This document shows positions 1 to 6,674 of a stretch of DNA of 46,409 nucleotides, piece by piece. Numbering within the stretch: position 1 is the first letter of the stretch; the number at the start of each line of letters is the position of its first letter. The position numbers and the translations under genes were made by a program. Location: the NCBI GenBank assembly GCA_016342285.1, contig JAEINQ010000057.1, positions 1-46,409 of the forward strand, written 5' to 3'. The notes under the pieces are model-generated. The model did not search any database. It worked only from the letters and a program-made list of their open reading frames with translations, and had not been told where the DNA came from. Source of the stretch: Desulfobacterales bacterium. GTDB lineage: Bacteria > Desulfobacterota > Desulfobacteria > Desulfobacterales > JAEINQ01.

Positions 1-73
1 CATTGTCAGATCCTCCTTGGTTGAGGTGGCCTGACTCTTAGCTTAGCACACTGTCCAAATTTTTGGGTCCACC

Positions 74-870
74 GCCTACCACTTGCTTGTGGAAACACCT
101 GAGGCCAACCTAAGCCGTGCGATCCAATGGATCAATGTCAGTTACGCAGTCTATTTCAACGGCAAACGGAAACGCATAGGCCACCTGTTTCAGGGGCGCT
201 TCAAAGCCCTGCTTGTGGATGCGGACGAATACCTCAAACACTTGTCGCGTTACATCCATCTGAATCCGGTCCGGGCGAAAATGGTTGAATCGGCATCGGA
301 ATACCCGTGGAGCAGTTACCTGTTTTTCATTGGAAAAGAGAAAATGCCCAAGTGTCTTGTGGCGGATTGGTTGCTGTCTCAGTTCGGCAAGACACTTCGA
401 GAGTCGAAAAAAACTATAAGGCCTTTGTGGAAGGTGTCGATCCTTGTTCTGTAGACAATCCGGGCAAGTCGCCAGTGGGCGGCTTTATCCTTGGCGGTGA
501 GGGCTTTGTGTCGTGGGTAAAAGAGCAGTTTCTCTCACCTGCGCAAAATGACAAGGAGAAGCCCCAATTGAGGAGACTCAAGCCAGGAATTGAGATCAGC
601 GATATCGTTTTGGTGGCAGCAGAATCGTTTGGTGTCGAACCCGAGCAGATCCTGACCAAGGGAAAGAAGAAGAATCTTGCTAGAGACGTTGCCATTTATC
701 TTTCAAGGAATCTCACGGGCCGTAGCGGCAAGGATCTGGGAGAGCACTTTGGCAATGTGTCCGGAGCCACCATTACCATGCGGCACAAAGCGATGGCAGA
801 TCAAATCAAAAAGAACAAAAAGCTCAATAGCAGGATAAATCGACTGGAAAAACAAATATTTAAAAATTAA
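74..870 (+). pseudogene. REP-associated tyrosine transposase (RAYT), truncated and frameshifted
   Basis: Remains of a Y1/HUH single-strand DNA transposase of the RAYT group. From 74 the reading shows the family core: HLLVETPEANLSRAIQW, GHLFQGRFKALLVD and the tyrosine-bearing helix YIHLNPVRA. The frame breaks in a run of seven A at 407-413 and continues one frame back to 870. The second part carries a DnaA-C-terminal-like helix-turn-helix (about 595-810, including GATITMRHKAM), a known accessory domain of some RAYTs. The N-terminal third is missing: upstream in-frame stops lie at 32-34 and 44-46, and the first His of the expected HYH pair reads as Ala. It is therefore probably dead twice over. 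Slippage on the A run could rescue the second break but not the lost N-terminus. RAYTs move REP-type palindromes, and several palindromic repeat families occur further along this window. Confidence 0.85.
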
Positions 871-881
871 GATGCGACCCT

Positions 882-1082
882 TTGCCCCTCCAGTTTATTA
901 TACTTACGACCACATTTATGCTTTTTTCTTTCCTAATCCTGATCGGATACGCCATGAGCGTTCAATCGGCCAAGGGTTGGTTTTCACAGGGAAACAGGGC
1001 CATGTGGTTCAACCGCATTTCCGGAACGATCTTTATTGCTTTTGGATTGGGGATTCTTCGGTTGAGAAACAAAAGTGCCTAA
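882..1082 (+). pseudogene. LysE/RhtB-family exporter, C-terminal fragment
   Basis: A 66-codon reading that matches only the end of LysE/RhtB amino-acid exporters: one hydrophobic helix, then the family-typical WFNRISGTIFIAFGLGILR before the stop. Family members are about 200 residues with six helices, so roughly two thirds is missing. The reading opens at a TTG only 11 bases after the transposase stop, with no convincing ribosome site. The simplest view is a remnant cut off by insertion of the upstream element. Confidence 0.6.
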
Positions 1083-1092
1083 GCAAGATATG

Positions 1093-1347
1093 TTAGTAGC
1101 GGTATCGAAGCTGGGCAATATGGATGGAGCTTTCAATTACCTTGTATACGAATCGATATTCATCATTGACGCGACGGGGCCAGTAACCGGAGAGTGCATG
1201 CTTGAGGGGCTCGGGCTTTCCAATCCCCTCAAACGGACTTCGCTTTGTCTCCTTGATGAGGGTATGGATTCGGCGGAGAATCTTTTTGTTGGCTTTCTGC
1301 CAAAACAGGTAGTCATCCCCGTGACGGGATTCCTGCTTTGAATTCAA
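1093..1347 (-). CDS. yoeB: YoeB/Txe-like mRNA interferase toxin, possibly inactive
   Basis: Read from a TTG at 1347 this gives 84 residues, the length of E. coli YoeB. The match runs from DDYLFWQ to the end (KILRRIHTLIKETKRSPFEG, KPEPLKHALSGYWPRRVN, YRFVYKV). YoeB cleaves mRNA at the ribosome. The catalytic Glu (in PFEG) and Arg (in YWPRRV) are present, but the C-terminal pair that is His-Tyr in YoeB reads Arg-Tyr (RYRY end), so activity is doubtful. The first ten residues do not match, and the usual Trp before DDYL is Gly. No YefM-type antitoxin is visible upstream on this strand. It is most likely an orphan, decaying toxin gene. Confidence 0.65.
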   Translation of the reverse strand: MNSKQESRHGDDYLFWQKANKKILRRIHTLIKETKRSPFEGIGKPEPLKHALSGYWPRRVNDEYRFVYKVIESSIHIAQLRYRY

Positions 1348-1821
1348 CCGCAAGGCCACCCGGCGCCCCTGGGTCAGGACAAAATGAACCGCCAGACGCA
1401 AAACCAGTCTTCCGGATGGGGATCCGGCGGGCACCCGATGCATTCGGTTTGAATGCGTGGATCCACGGCCCTGGCGAAATCGGCATATTCCACCAAGCCG
1501 GCACGCTTGCAGGGATAGTCATCCAGCCCGCAATCGGGCGCCGCGTGCCGGGGTCGCCCAATTCCACCCAATTCAATCGATTGAAAAAACCGTCGATTTT
1601 ACCCTGAATGCAAATGCCAGCTTGAGTTTGGGAGGCGATCTTGTTATGAGGCATGCAGGCCCTTTCTTTTTGTTTTTATTGTGGATATTGGCGTATACAC
1701 GCTAAAACAAAAGTTATGGCCTTTCAACTTCTTTCTTTATATTTTCAATTGCTTATCCCATATTTTTGACTCTGTATCCGAACTCCGCAAGTTGAGACCC
1801 TACCCCTAACGGAGAATGAGT
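1348..1821. other. Gap without a recognisable gene
   Basis: Several overlapping frames are open on both strands through about 1374-1654, but none resembles a family I recognise and none has a good ribosome site. A YefM-like antitoxin was looked for here and not found. From about 1665 the composition becomes markedly AT-rich, as expected of a promoter region for the gene that starts at 1822. Confidence 0.5.
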
Positions 1822-3036
1822 ATGGATAAAATCACCGGTAAAATCCCCGACCCCGAAGCCCTCTCCAACATCAAAAAAGCTTCAAAGGAAAAAGATACGA
1901 AGATATGCGCGGCGTTGAACAAGGCGATCGAAGAGGCGCTGGGCAGAAACGTCGACACGTTGCAGGCCAAAAAGACCGAGATTGTGCAGTTCCTTTCCGA
2001 TCTGAAAAAAACGGACGATGTGCCGAGGTCGGTGGTCGCGGACATCGCGAAGGAGGAGCGGATCGCGACTTCGAAGAGGGCGGCCGAGTTCAAGGACCTC
2101 GCGAAATCAAAGAAGCGGGGAGAACTGGGAACAAACCCGGGCAAACTCGGCCGTCTGTGCGATGATCTCAATGATGATGTGGTGAAAGCGAACGCGATCG
2201 AGTCGACCATGGTGGGGGAGATTGACAAGGTCTTTATTGCGCAGTGGGTGCAGATGACAACCGAGCTGACCAAGTATGCATCGAAGGCCGGTGTCGCACC
2301 TCGAACCATCATGCTTGAGCAAACCATGAGTTCAAAATGCGAGGCGCTCAAAAAGAAGCGGTGGAAAAATTTTGCGAAGGCATCGGCGGCGTTCGTGATC
2401 GAAATCAAAGCGGAAATCGACGAAGCGGCGCGGAACGCCGGGGTGAACGCCTTTCGTTCGGCGTCTGAGTACTCGAACTTGCGGGCGAAGGCGAAGTTGG
2501 GAATCATCGATAAGGCGAATCGCAACAAGACCTCGGTGGATGACACCAAGAAGCTGCTGGATGCGGCGATGGAAGCGCAGTATTCGCCATCAAAAAGTCA
2601 GTGGACCCAGCATCTTGGAATGACGGGCTATCAGATTGCTGGAGTCAACGACAAGTACGACAACATGAAGATTCACATCACGTACGACCGCAATTCCTGG
2701 AGCAGGGCCGCCGAAGGCGGGATCTCCCTCAAGGGCGCGCAGGCGGATGCCGTGATGAAGAAGCTGTTCGAGACTTCGGTGAGCTGGACCTATCAGATGC
2801 ACGCCACCTTGGAGGCGAAGGACGAGATGGGCAAATCACCGCACGTCTATTTCGGGGGTAAAAACAATCATTGGAACGATACGGCGGCGAAGTTGAAGCT
2901 CGATGGCCGGACAAATCTCAATGAGGCGAAATGGGTGAAGGACGGAATCGCCAAAATGACCCAGGTACTGAACGGCGTAAAGGCCGAAATCATGCGAAAG
3001 ATTAAAGCCGCGATCAGCAAGCACGGGGATATTTGA
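1822..3036 (+). CDS. Lysine-rich helical protein of unknown function
   Basis: About 404 residues, not recognised. The start at 1822 is preferred over the ATG at 1816 because GGAG at 1811-1814 sits seven bases before it. Residues 1-240 are almost entirely charged, Lys/Ala/Glu-rich and predicted helical by eye (KKASKEKDTK, KKKRWKNFAKAS), possibly coiled coil. The last 130 residues differ: aromatic and His-containing (HITYDRNSW, SVSWTYQMHATLEAKDE, HVYFGGKNNHWND), with the look of a folded C-terminal domain. There is no signal peptide or membrane segment. Codon use (many GCG and GAAG-type codons) differs from the GCC/CTG style of the housekeeping genes, and the neighbours are mobile-element and toxin remnants, so recent acquisition is likely. 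An effector or defence role is possible but unsupported. Confidence 0.7.
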   Translation: MDKITGKIPDPEALSNIKKASKEKDTKICAALNKAIEEALGRNVDTLQAKKTEIVQFLSDLKKTDDVPRSVVADIAKEERIATSKRAAEFKDLAKSKKRGELGTNPGKLGRLCDDLNDDVVKANAIESTMVGEIDKVFIAQWVQMTTELTKYASKAGVAPRTIMLEQTMSSKCEALKKKRWKNFAKASAAFVIEIKAEIDEAARNAGVNAFRSASEYSNLRAKAKLGIIDKANRNKTSVDDTKKLLDAAMEAQYSPSKSQWTQHLGMTGYQIAGVNDKYDNMKIHITYDRNSWSRAAEGGISLKGAQADAVMKKLFETSVSWTYQMHATLEAKDEMGKSPHVYFGGKNNHWNDTAAKLKLDGRTNLNEAKWVKDGIAKMTQVLNGVKAEIMRKIKAAISKHGDI

Positions 3037-3083
3037 CGGGCTTTCAGGCTACCGTTTAACCCAGGGGTAAAGTAGAGAGCTGT

Positions 3084-3113
3084 GGGGTTTGGGGTCAGCC
3101 TGGGGGTTTGGGG
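3084..3113 (+). other. G-quadruplex-type G-tract cluster
   Basis: Four G runs of at least four bases (3084-3087, 3091-3094, 3102-3106, 3110-3113) separated by 3, 7 and 3 bases, built from two near-direct copies of GGGGTTTGGGGTC. It lies about 50 bases after the stop of the 404-residue protein. It fits the usual intramolecular quadruplex pattern. Its function, if any, is unknown. Confidence 0.5.
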
Positions 3114-3231
3114 TCGGACCAAGCAGAATGTACTATTATCAGAGGTTTAGACACAAATATAGGTGCTTTTTTGCCCTTAAATCGATATTTCTGGGGCTAA
3201 AAAGAACGGTTTAAGGTTTTTAGGTAACAGG

Positions 3232-3497
3232 ATGTTTTTGCCTGGCAAGATTGTAACTGAAAACAAAAATAAAATCTGGTTCCCCTCAATGAAATACGGG
3301 GTGGGGTGGGGGTTGCCGGTCACCTGGCAGGAATGGGCTGTTTTGTCGGCCTATACTCTGCTGATGATTTTCGGCAGTATTTTCTTGACCGGATCTCCCG
3401 GCAGATTCGTGTTTTTCCCCTATATGTCATCGGGTTAACCGTTTTCCTGGTTTTCATATGCTGGAAAAAGGGTGAAAAGCCCGAATTCAGGTGGTAA
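3232..3497 (+). pseudogene. Small two-helix membrane protein, frameshifted
   Basis: Two overlapping frames together spell one short protein. The first (from 3232) gives KIWFPSMKYGVGWGLPVTWQ and a hydrophobic helix (EWAVLSAYTLLMIFGSIFL). After about 3418 the reading must move back one base to give a second helix (YVIGLTVFLVFICW) and the tail KKGEKPEFRW. This resembles a small uncharacterised bacterial membrane protein of the form WFPAKxYGxGWGLP...helix...helix...WKKGEKPxWRW; I recognise the pattern but know no function. The break lies in GTTTTTCCCC, so a one-base homopolymer loss, real or from sequencing, explains it. Confidence 0.6.
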
Positions 3498-3521
3498 ACG
3501 AGAATGGGGATGGCTTCGGCG

Positions 3522-3806
3522 CTACCGGTACCTTCTCAGCTCTCGGTAGAAGTTCTCATGGGAGCCGAAGGCATACAGATAAAGAGTGGATTCAGTCACT
3601 TCATAGGCCAGGAGGACTTGCTGATTATTCGATCGGTATTTATAGACACGAACGCCCTGTAGATCCCCCACTTTCATGTCACCAATCGAGGGATCGCCGA
3701 GAATCGATTTCACGGCATTGTCCAAATCTTGGATTTGCTGTCTGTAGAGTTTCTTCTTCTGTCTGGCGAAAATGGCCGATTGGATCACTTCCGTAATTCC
3801 GGTCAT
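3522..3806 (-). CDS. RelE/ParE-superfamily toxin
   Basis: A 94-residue protein translated with, and after, the ParD-like antitoxin; the two genes share an ATGA overlap at 3803-3806. The second half has the RelE/ParE fold signature: GVRVYKYRSNNQQVLLAYEV followed by a strand ending TLYLYAFGSHENFYREL. Such proteins poison translation (RelE type) or DNA gyrase (ParE type); the sequence does not say which. The size, basic N-terminal helices (FARQKKKLYRQQIQDLDNAV) and coupling to an antitoxin support the call. Confidence 0.8.
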   Translation of the reverse strand: MTGITEVIQSAIFARQKKKLYRQQIQDLDNAVKSILGDPSIGDMKVGDLQGVRVYKYRSNNQQVLLAYEVTESTLYLYAFGSHENFYRELRRYR

Positions 3807-4030
3807 TCGTCCTCTCCGAAAACATACGGTGTCCCTTGGCCGGCCTTAATCTGCTCGCGCCCCACAAGGACATCTTGAATGAACGGTAGAGGCAGGTCCG
3901 GGTTTTCTTCGATCATCTGCCCAATTTTTGCCCAGTACTCAATCTGGCCCGCGATCGACCTTTTGTAAACTTTGGAGATAACCTTTGCCTTTTCAAACAG
4001 GTCATCAGAGACCTTAACTGCTGTGGCCAT
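3803..4030 (-). CDS. ParD-like type II antitoxin
   Basis: A 75-residue protein beginning MATAVKVSDDLFEKAKVISK and continuing RSIAGQIEYWAKIGQMIEENP, the signature of the ParD-like antitoxin family in which a ribbon-helix-helix DNA-binding N-terminus precedes a toxin-binding tail. AGGAGG is placed five bases before the ATG, a strong site consistent with an antitoxin made in excess of its toxin. The pair probably autorepresses from the AT-rich stretch 4031-4150. The toxin gene follows with a 4-base overlap. Confidence 0.85.
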   Translation of the reverse strand: MATAVKVSDDLFEKAKVISKVYKRSIAGQIEYWAKIGQMIEENPDLPLPFIQDVLVGREQIKAGQGTPYVFGEDE

Positions 4031-4429
4031 ATTCCCTCCTATGATGGCGGATTATGCGTGGTATAATAACACTATATGTTGCTTTTTGAAACCATATTAT
4101 TGCCTGAGTTGAGCGATTGTCGAGGTTGCCTCGTCTAAAAGAAAGATTTTTTTTTCAGCTATAAATGCTTATGCGAAAAGGGACCTGACGCCGTAGACGA
4201 GGTGAGATCGGCAATCCCGACCGGTCGGGTCGACTTGTGGGTAGCTCGAAGAGCGACCTGTCGGGCGTAGCCTTCGACGAAACCTGAAGCCCCAAGCTGA
4301 AAGCGAAGTCGCATGGCACCATTGTGGTTCGACCGGATCGCCAGAACCTTCCGGCTCTGCTATCTGCTCCAAGCGCCACGCTTTACTGGTGATCGGCCGA
4401 ACCAATCAATCCTGGATATCCTGTTCATC
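4031..4429. other. Gap: AT-rich promoter stretch and a 14-base perfect palindrome
   Basis: 4031-4160 is AT-rich and presumably contains the promoter of the minus-strand toxin-antitoxin operon. 4170-4429 is GC-rich with no believable gene. It includes the perfect palindrome CCCGACCGGTCGGG at 4216-4229 and a partial echo (GACCTGTCGGGCG, 4254-4266). Its role is unknown. Confidence 0.5.
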
Positions 4430-4732
4430 ATGAAAAAAACATTGGAACCGATCGAATTCCCCATCACCGACATCCTCGACCTGCACACCTTTTTGCCCGC
4501 CGAAGTCCCTGACCTGCTGGACGACTATTTTGACGCCTGCCTGGAAAAGGGGATTGTCTCGGTGCGGATCATCCACGGCAAGGGGACCGGGACGCTGAAA
4601 AAACGGGTGCGGGCCATCCTTGCCCGGCACCCGCTGGTGGCCGGTTTTTCCGAGGCACCGGCGGAAGCCGGCGGCTGGGGCGCCACCCTGGTGGAATTGA
4701 GACCCGATCCACGATCCGGAATAGGCACATAG
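4430..4732 (+). CDS. Smr-domain protein
   Basis: A 100-residue stand-alone Smr (small MutS-related) domain. The diagnostic LDLHTF motif is near residue 18 and HGKGTGTLKKRV near residue 50, followed by the usual helix and a C-terminal Gly-rich strand (AGGWGATLVEL). Smr domains nick or bind branched nucleic acid, and some cleave mRNA at stalled ribosomes. The ATG at 4430 is chosen because family proteins begin a few residues before the DLH strand; an upstream in-frame ATG (4313) would add about 39 residues of unlike composition. No strong ribosome site precedes 4430. Confidence 0.85.
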   Translation: MKKTLEPIEFPITDILDLHTFLPAEVPDLLDDYFDACLEKGIVSVRIIHGKGTGTLKKRVRAILARHPLVAGFSEAPAEAGGWGATLVELRPDPRSGIGT

Positions 4733-4955
4733 ACATCAGGCATCCAAAAATTGGTAATGGATGCCGGTTGTTCACCGCCCATTCGCTGGGCTCATTTGAG
4801 GCGCAGAGAACGCGGAGAAAAGATTTTTTCATTTGCCGCTGAGACGGCCGGCAAATGAAAACACTCACGTCTGCTGGATACTGGATGGTTGATAGCAAAC
4901 CATTCGATGGCGCCTCGGATCGGTCTTTGAGTGGTTTGGAACCCAAGGATGTTTT
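4733..4955. other. Gap without gene
   Basis: Non-coding by appearance. It includes the short near-palindrome TTTGCCGCTGAGACGGCCGGCAAA (4832-4855 region) and leads directly into the dispersed repeat that follows. Confidence 0.35.
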
Positions 4956-5109
4956 CAATCCATAAATGTGAATTTTTGTCCAAGGTCAAGGCAATCAAGC
5001 CATTGCGCGGAGGCGTAGCACGCTACGCCGCACAAGCAATGGCGCCGATTGACGCCGAGACTTGTCCGCCCCTGGCGGATTGGGCAAAAAGGCCATTTAG
5101 GGATGGAAA
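4956..5109 (+). repeat. Dispersed palindromic repeat, family A, copy 1
   Basis: About 150 bases shared with 27785-27938 (opposite orientation) and, in part, 40579-40689. The centre is a near-perfect hairpin, GGCGTAGC-AC-GCTACGCC (5012-5029). Beyond it are GGCGCCGATTGACGCC and TCCGCCCCTGGCGGA, each also self-complementary. One edge reads TTTTTGTCCAAGGTCAAGGC and the other GGGCAAAAAGGCCATTTA. There is no coding sequence. It resembles a REP/BIME or small non-autonomous palindromic element. Confidence 0.8.
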
Positions 5110-5526
5110 CTAGAAGGTGGACCGGACAATCTGGAGAATTTCTTCTCTGGAAAACAGCCGCCCCCGGCCGATGCCCGGGCACTGGCGAACGACCTGTTGC
5201 CACCGATCTTCGGACCGCAGGACGGAAAACCAGAACGGATAGGTCCGGCACTGGGCCGGGCGCACCGGGTAGACCCGGCACCCCTCTTCATAGAAGATAC
5301 ACCGGCCGTCGTCTTTTTCGCCCAGACTCATCCCCCCTTTAATCTCACGGACCGCCGTCTCCATGAAGTGCTGGACGGACATATTCAGAAACGCCGCCAT
5401 GGCTTCGGCTTCGGCCGGACTGACCCGGACCACGCCCGGAGCCCCGGTGCAACAGGCCCCGCACTGCTGGCATTGGAAACGGATGCCGGCATCAAAGAAG
5501 TACGAACGGTTGTCGATCTCGGTCAT
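5110..5526 (-). CDS. YkgJ-family zinc/iron-chelating Cys-cluster protein
   Basis: A 138-residue protein with the family signature CQQCGACC (Cys19, 22, 25, 26), then VRVSPAEAEAMAAFLN, and a second cluster in RCIFYEEGCRVYPVRPAQCRTYPFW. The family (UPF0153/YkgJ) is predicted to bind iron or zinc; no reaction is established. It lies downstream of the RseC-like gene on the same strand after 136 bases and may be its operon partner. The start is supported by a modest AAGAGAG site. Confidence 0.85.
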   Translation of the reverse strand: MTEIDNRSYFFDAGIRFQCQQCGACCTGAPGVVRVSPAEAEAMAAFLNMSVQHFMETAVREIKGGMSLGEKDDGRCIFYEEGCRVYPVRPAQCRTYPFWFSVLRSEDRWQQVVRQCPGIGRGRLFSREEILQIVRSTF

Positions 5527-5662
5527 GGCGCTCTCTTGTTACACACCGGCAAAAGGCGCTGGTTCAAAGTCGCTATTCCGCAGGGCAACCCCTTTGGCCC
5601 GGCCAGGTCGACCGTCCAAAAAATGTCTGCGGTTAATGAAATCATATGTCCTTGTTGAGCGC

Positions 5663-6136
5663 TCAGGAAGGGACGCTGGAAGGGGCGCTGGATACGGAAG
5701 CGGCAGACTTGGAAACCCGGACGATCTTTGGGCGGTAGGCGTCTTTTCCGGCCATGCGATTGCTCCCGAATTTGACCAGGGCAAAAGAGGCAAAAAACAA
5801 AAAAAAGGCCAGGGCCGCGGACAACCCCGAGGGGTTGATTCCCAACCGTTCACCAGCCACGTTTCCGATCAGGGCACCCACCAGCAGACAAATCACCGGA
5901 AAAATGTAAAGCAGGAAGGTCGCCTTGATCAGGGAGGCGGTTTCAAATTCGATCACCACCCGATCACCAACCCGGGCCCCCGCGTTGTTTTGAACCTGAA
6001 CCTCCATATCGTCTCCCTGGGCCATGCACGATCCCTGGGAAGCACAGCCTTCACACGATGCACTACGAGTGGTCTTGACCGTAACCGTATCGTCGCCGAC
6101 CTCAATAACAATGCCCTCTTCCCTGGCCATGCCCAC
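5663..6136 (-). CDS. RseC/SoxR-reducing-system-like membrane protein
   Basis: 157 residues from GTG at 6136; an ATG two codons later, nearer the GGGGG stretch, is equally possible. The N-terminal beta-domain carries a C-x2-C-x5-C cluster (Cys28, 31, 37: SCEGCASQGSC). Two membrane helices follow (about 70-95 and 103-125, LLYIFPVICLLVGALIGN and LAFFLFFASFALVKFG), with a cytoplasmic tail. RseC proteins travel with Rnf-type complexes and are thought to help reduce SoxR or assemble redox clusters. Here the gene is downstream of the RnfB-GltD fusion but separated by 538 bases of repeats, so co-transcription is uncertain. Confidence 0.8.
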   Translation of the reverse strand: MGMAREEGIVIEVGDDTVTVKTTRSASCEGCASQGSCMAQGDDMEVQVQNNAGARVGDRVVIEFETASLIKATFLLYIFPVICLLVGALIGNVAGERLGINPSGLSAALAFFLFFASFALVKFGSNRMAGKDAYRPKIVRVSKSAASVSSAPSSVPS

Positions 6137-6260
6137 CCCCTGCTTTTTCCGTATACGGATTGCTCAGCTATTCATCCTGGCCCAGAGAACCAGGCCTTGG
6201 TTTGTTTCTGAAAGGCGCTTGCCTTGGATGTAAGAAACTAAAATGCCTAAAATTAATTCG

Positions 6261-6402
6261 CTCGTAAAAAGTCCGAGATCCCGTCATGCCCCTGCCTTCG
6301 CAGGGGCAGGCTCTGCGAAGGCAGGCATCCAGAACCATTTAAATGACTGGATTCCCGCCTGCGCGGGAATGACGAAAAAAAAGATTTTCGACTTTTTACG
6401 GG
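6261..6402. repeat. Repeat element, family C, complete copy with inverted ends
   Basis: About 140 bases bounded by the inverted ends CGTAAAAAGTC (6263-6273) and GACTTTTTACG (6390-6400). Inside are nested palindromes of the widespread 'GTCATTCCCGC...GCGGGAATGAC' type (CCTGCCTTCGCAGGGGCAGG, GGATTCCCGCCTGCGCGGGAAT). Partial copies of the same end occur at 32290-32332, 33509-33547 (inverted) and 35955-35975. It is likely a MITE-like element. Confidence 0.75.
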
Positions 6403-6423
6403 ACTGTCACCCTTTACGCTTTA

Positions 6424-6555
6424 CCCTCAACCCCCCGAACCCCCGAACCCTTGAACCCTTGACCCCTTGACCCCTTGACCCCTCGACCCCTTGACCCCTC
6501 GACCCCTTGACCCCTCGACCCCTTCAGCCTTCAGCCTTCAGCCTTCAGCCTTCAA
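6424..6555. repeat. Short tandem repeats (9-mer and 7-mer)
   Basis: Runs of AACCCCCGA and CCCCTTGAC/CCCCTCGAC units (about 6430-6522) pass into five copies of the 7-mer CAGCCTT (about 6521-6554). The minus strand is strongly G-rich. It is non-coding and slippage-prone, and lies between the RnfB-GltD and RseC-like genes. Confidence 0.85.
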
Positions 6556-6674
6556 CAAACATTCCCACCCCGCCGCCCCCTGTCAACACCGAAGCCGCAG
6601 GTGATTCCCCTGCGGCTTCGATGTGCATCCATGCTCTGGGCGTGAATCCCATAAATCAGACAAAAACCGGGGTT

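Noticed and set aside
406..413. Programmed -1 frameshift in the transposase (G AAA AAA C)
   Set aside because: The P-site pairing would be poor and the protein also lacks its N-terminal HUH segment, so simple decay is more likely.
1345..1660. YefM antitoxin upstream of the YoeB-like gene
   Set aside because: None of the frames shows the YefM N-terminal pattern or a plausible start.
4155..4405. Short minus-strand proteins in the gap before the Smr gene
   Set aside because: No ribosome site or recognisable motif, and composition like random GC-rich DNA.
6424..6555. CRISPR array
   Set aside because: Units are 7-9 bases without spacers; no repeat-spacer pattern or cas gene is present.
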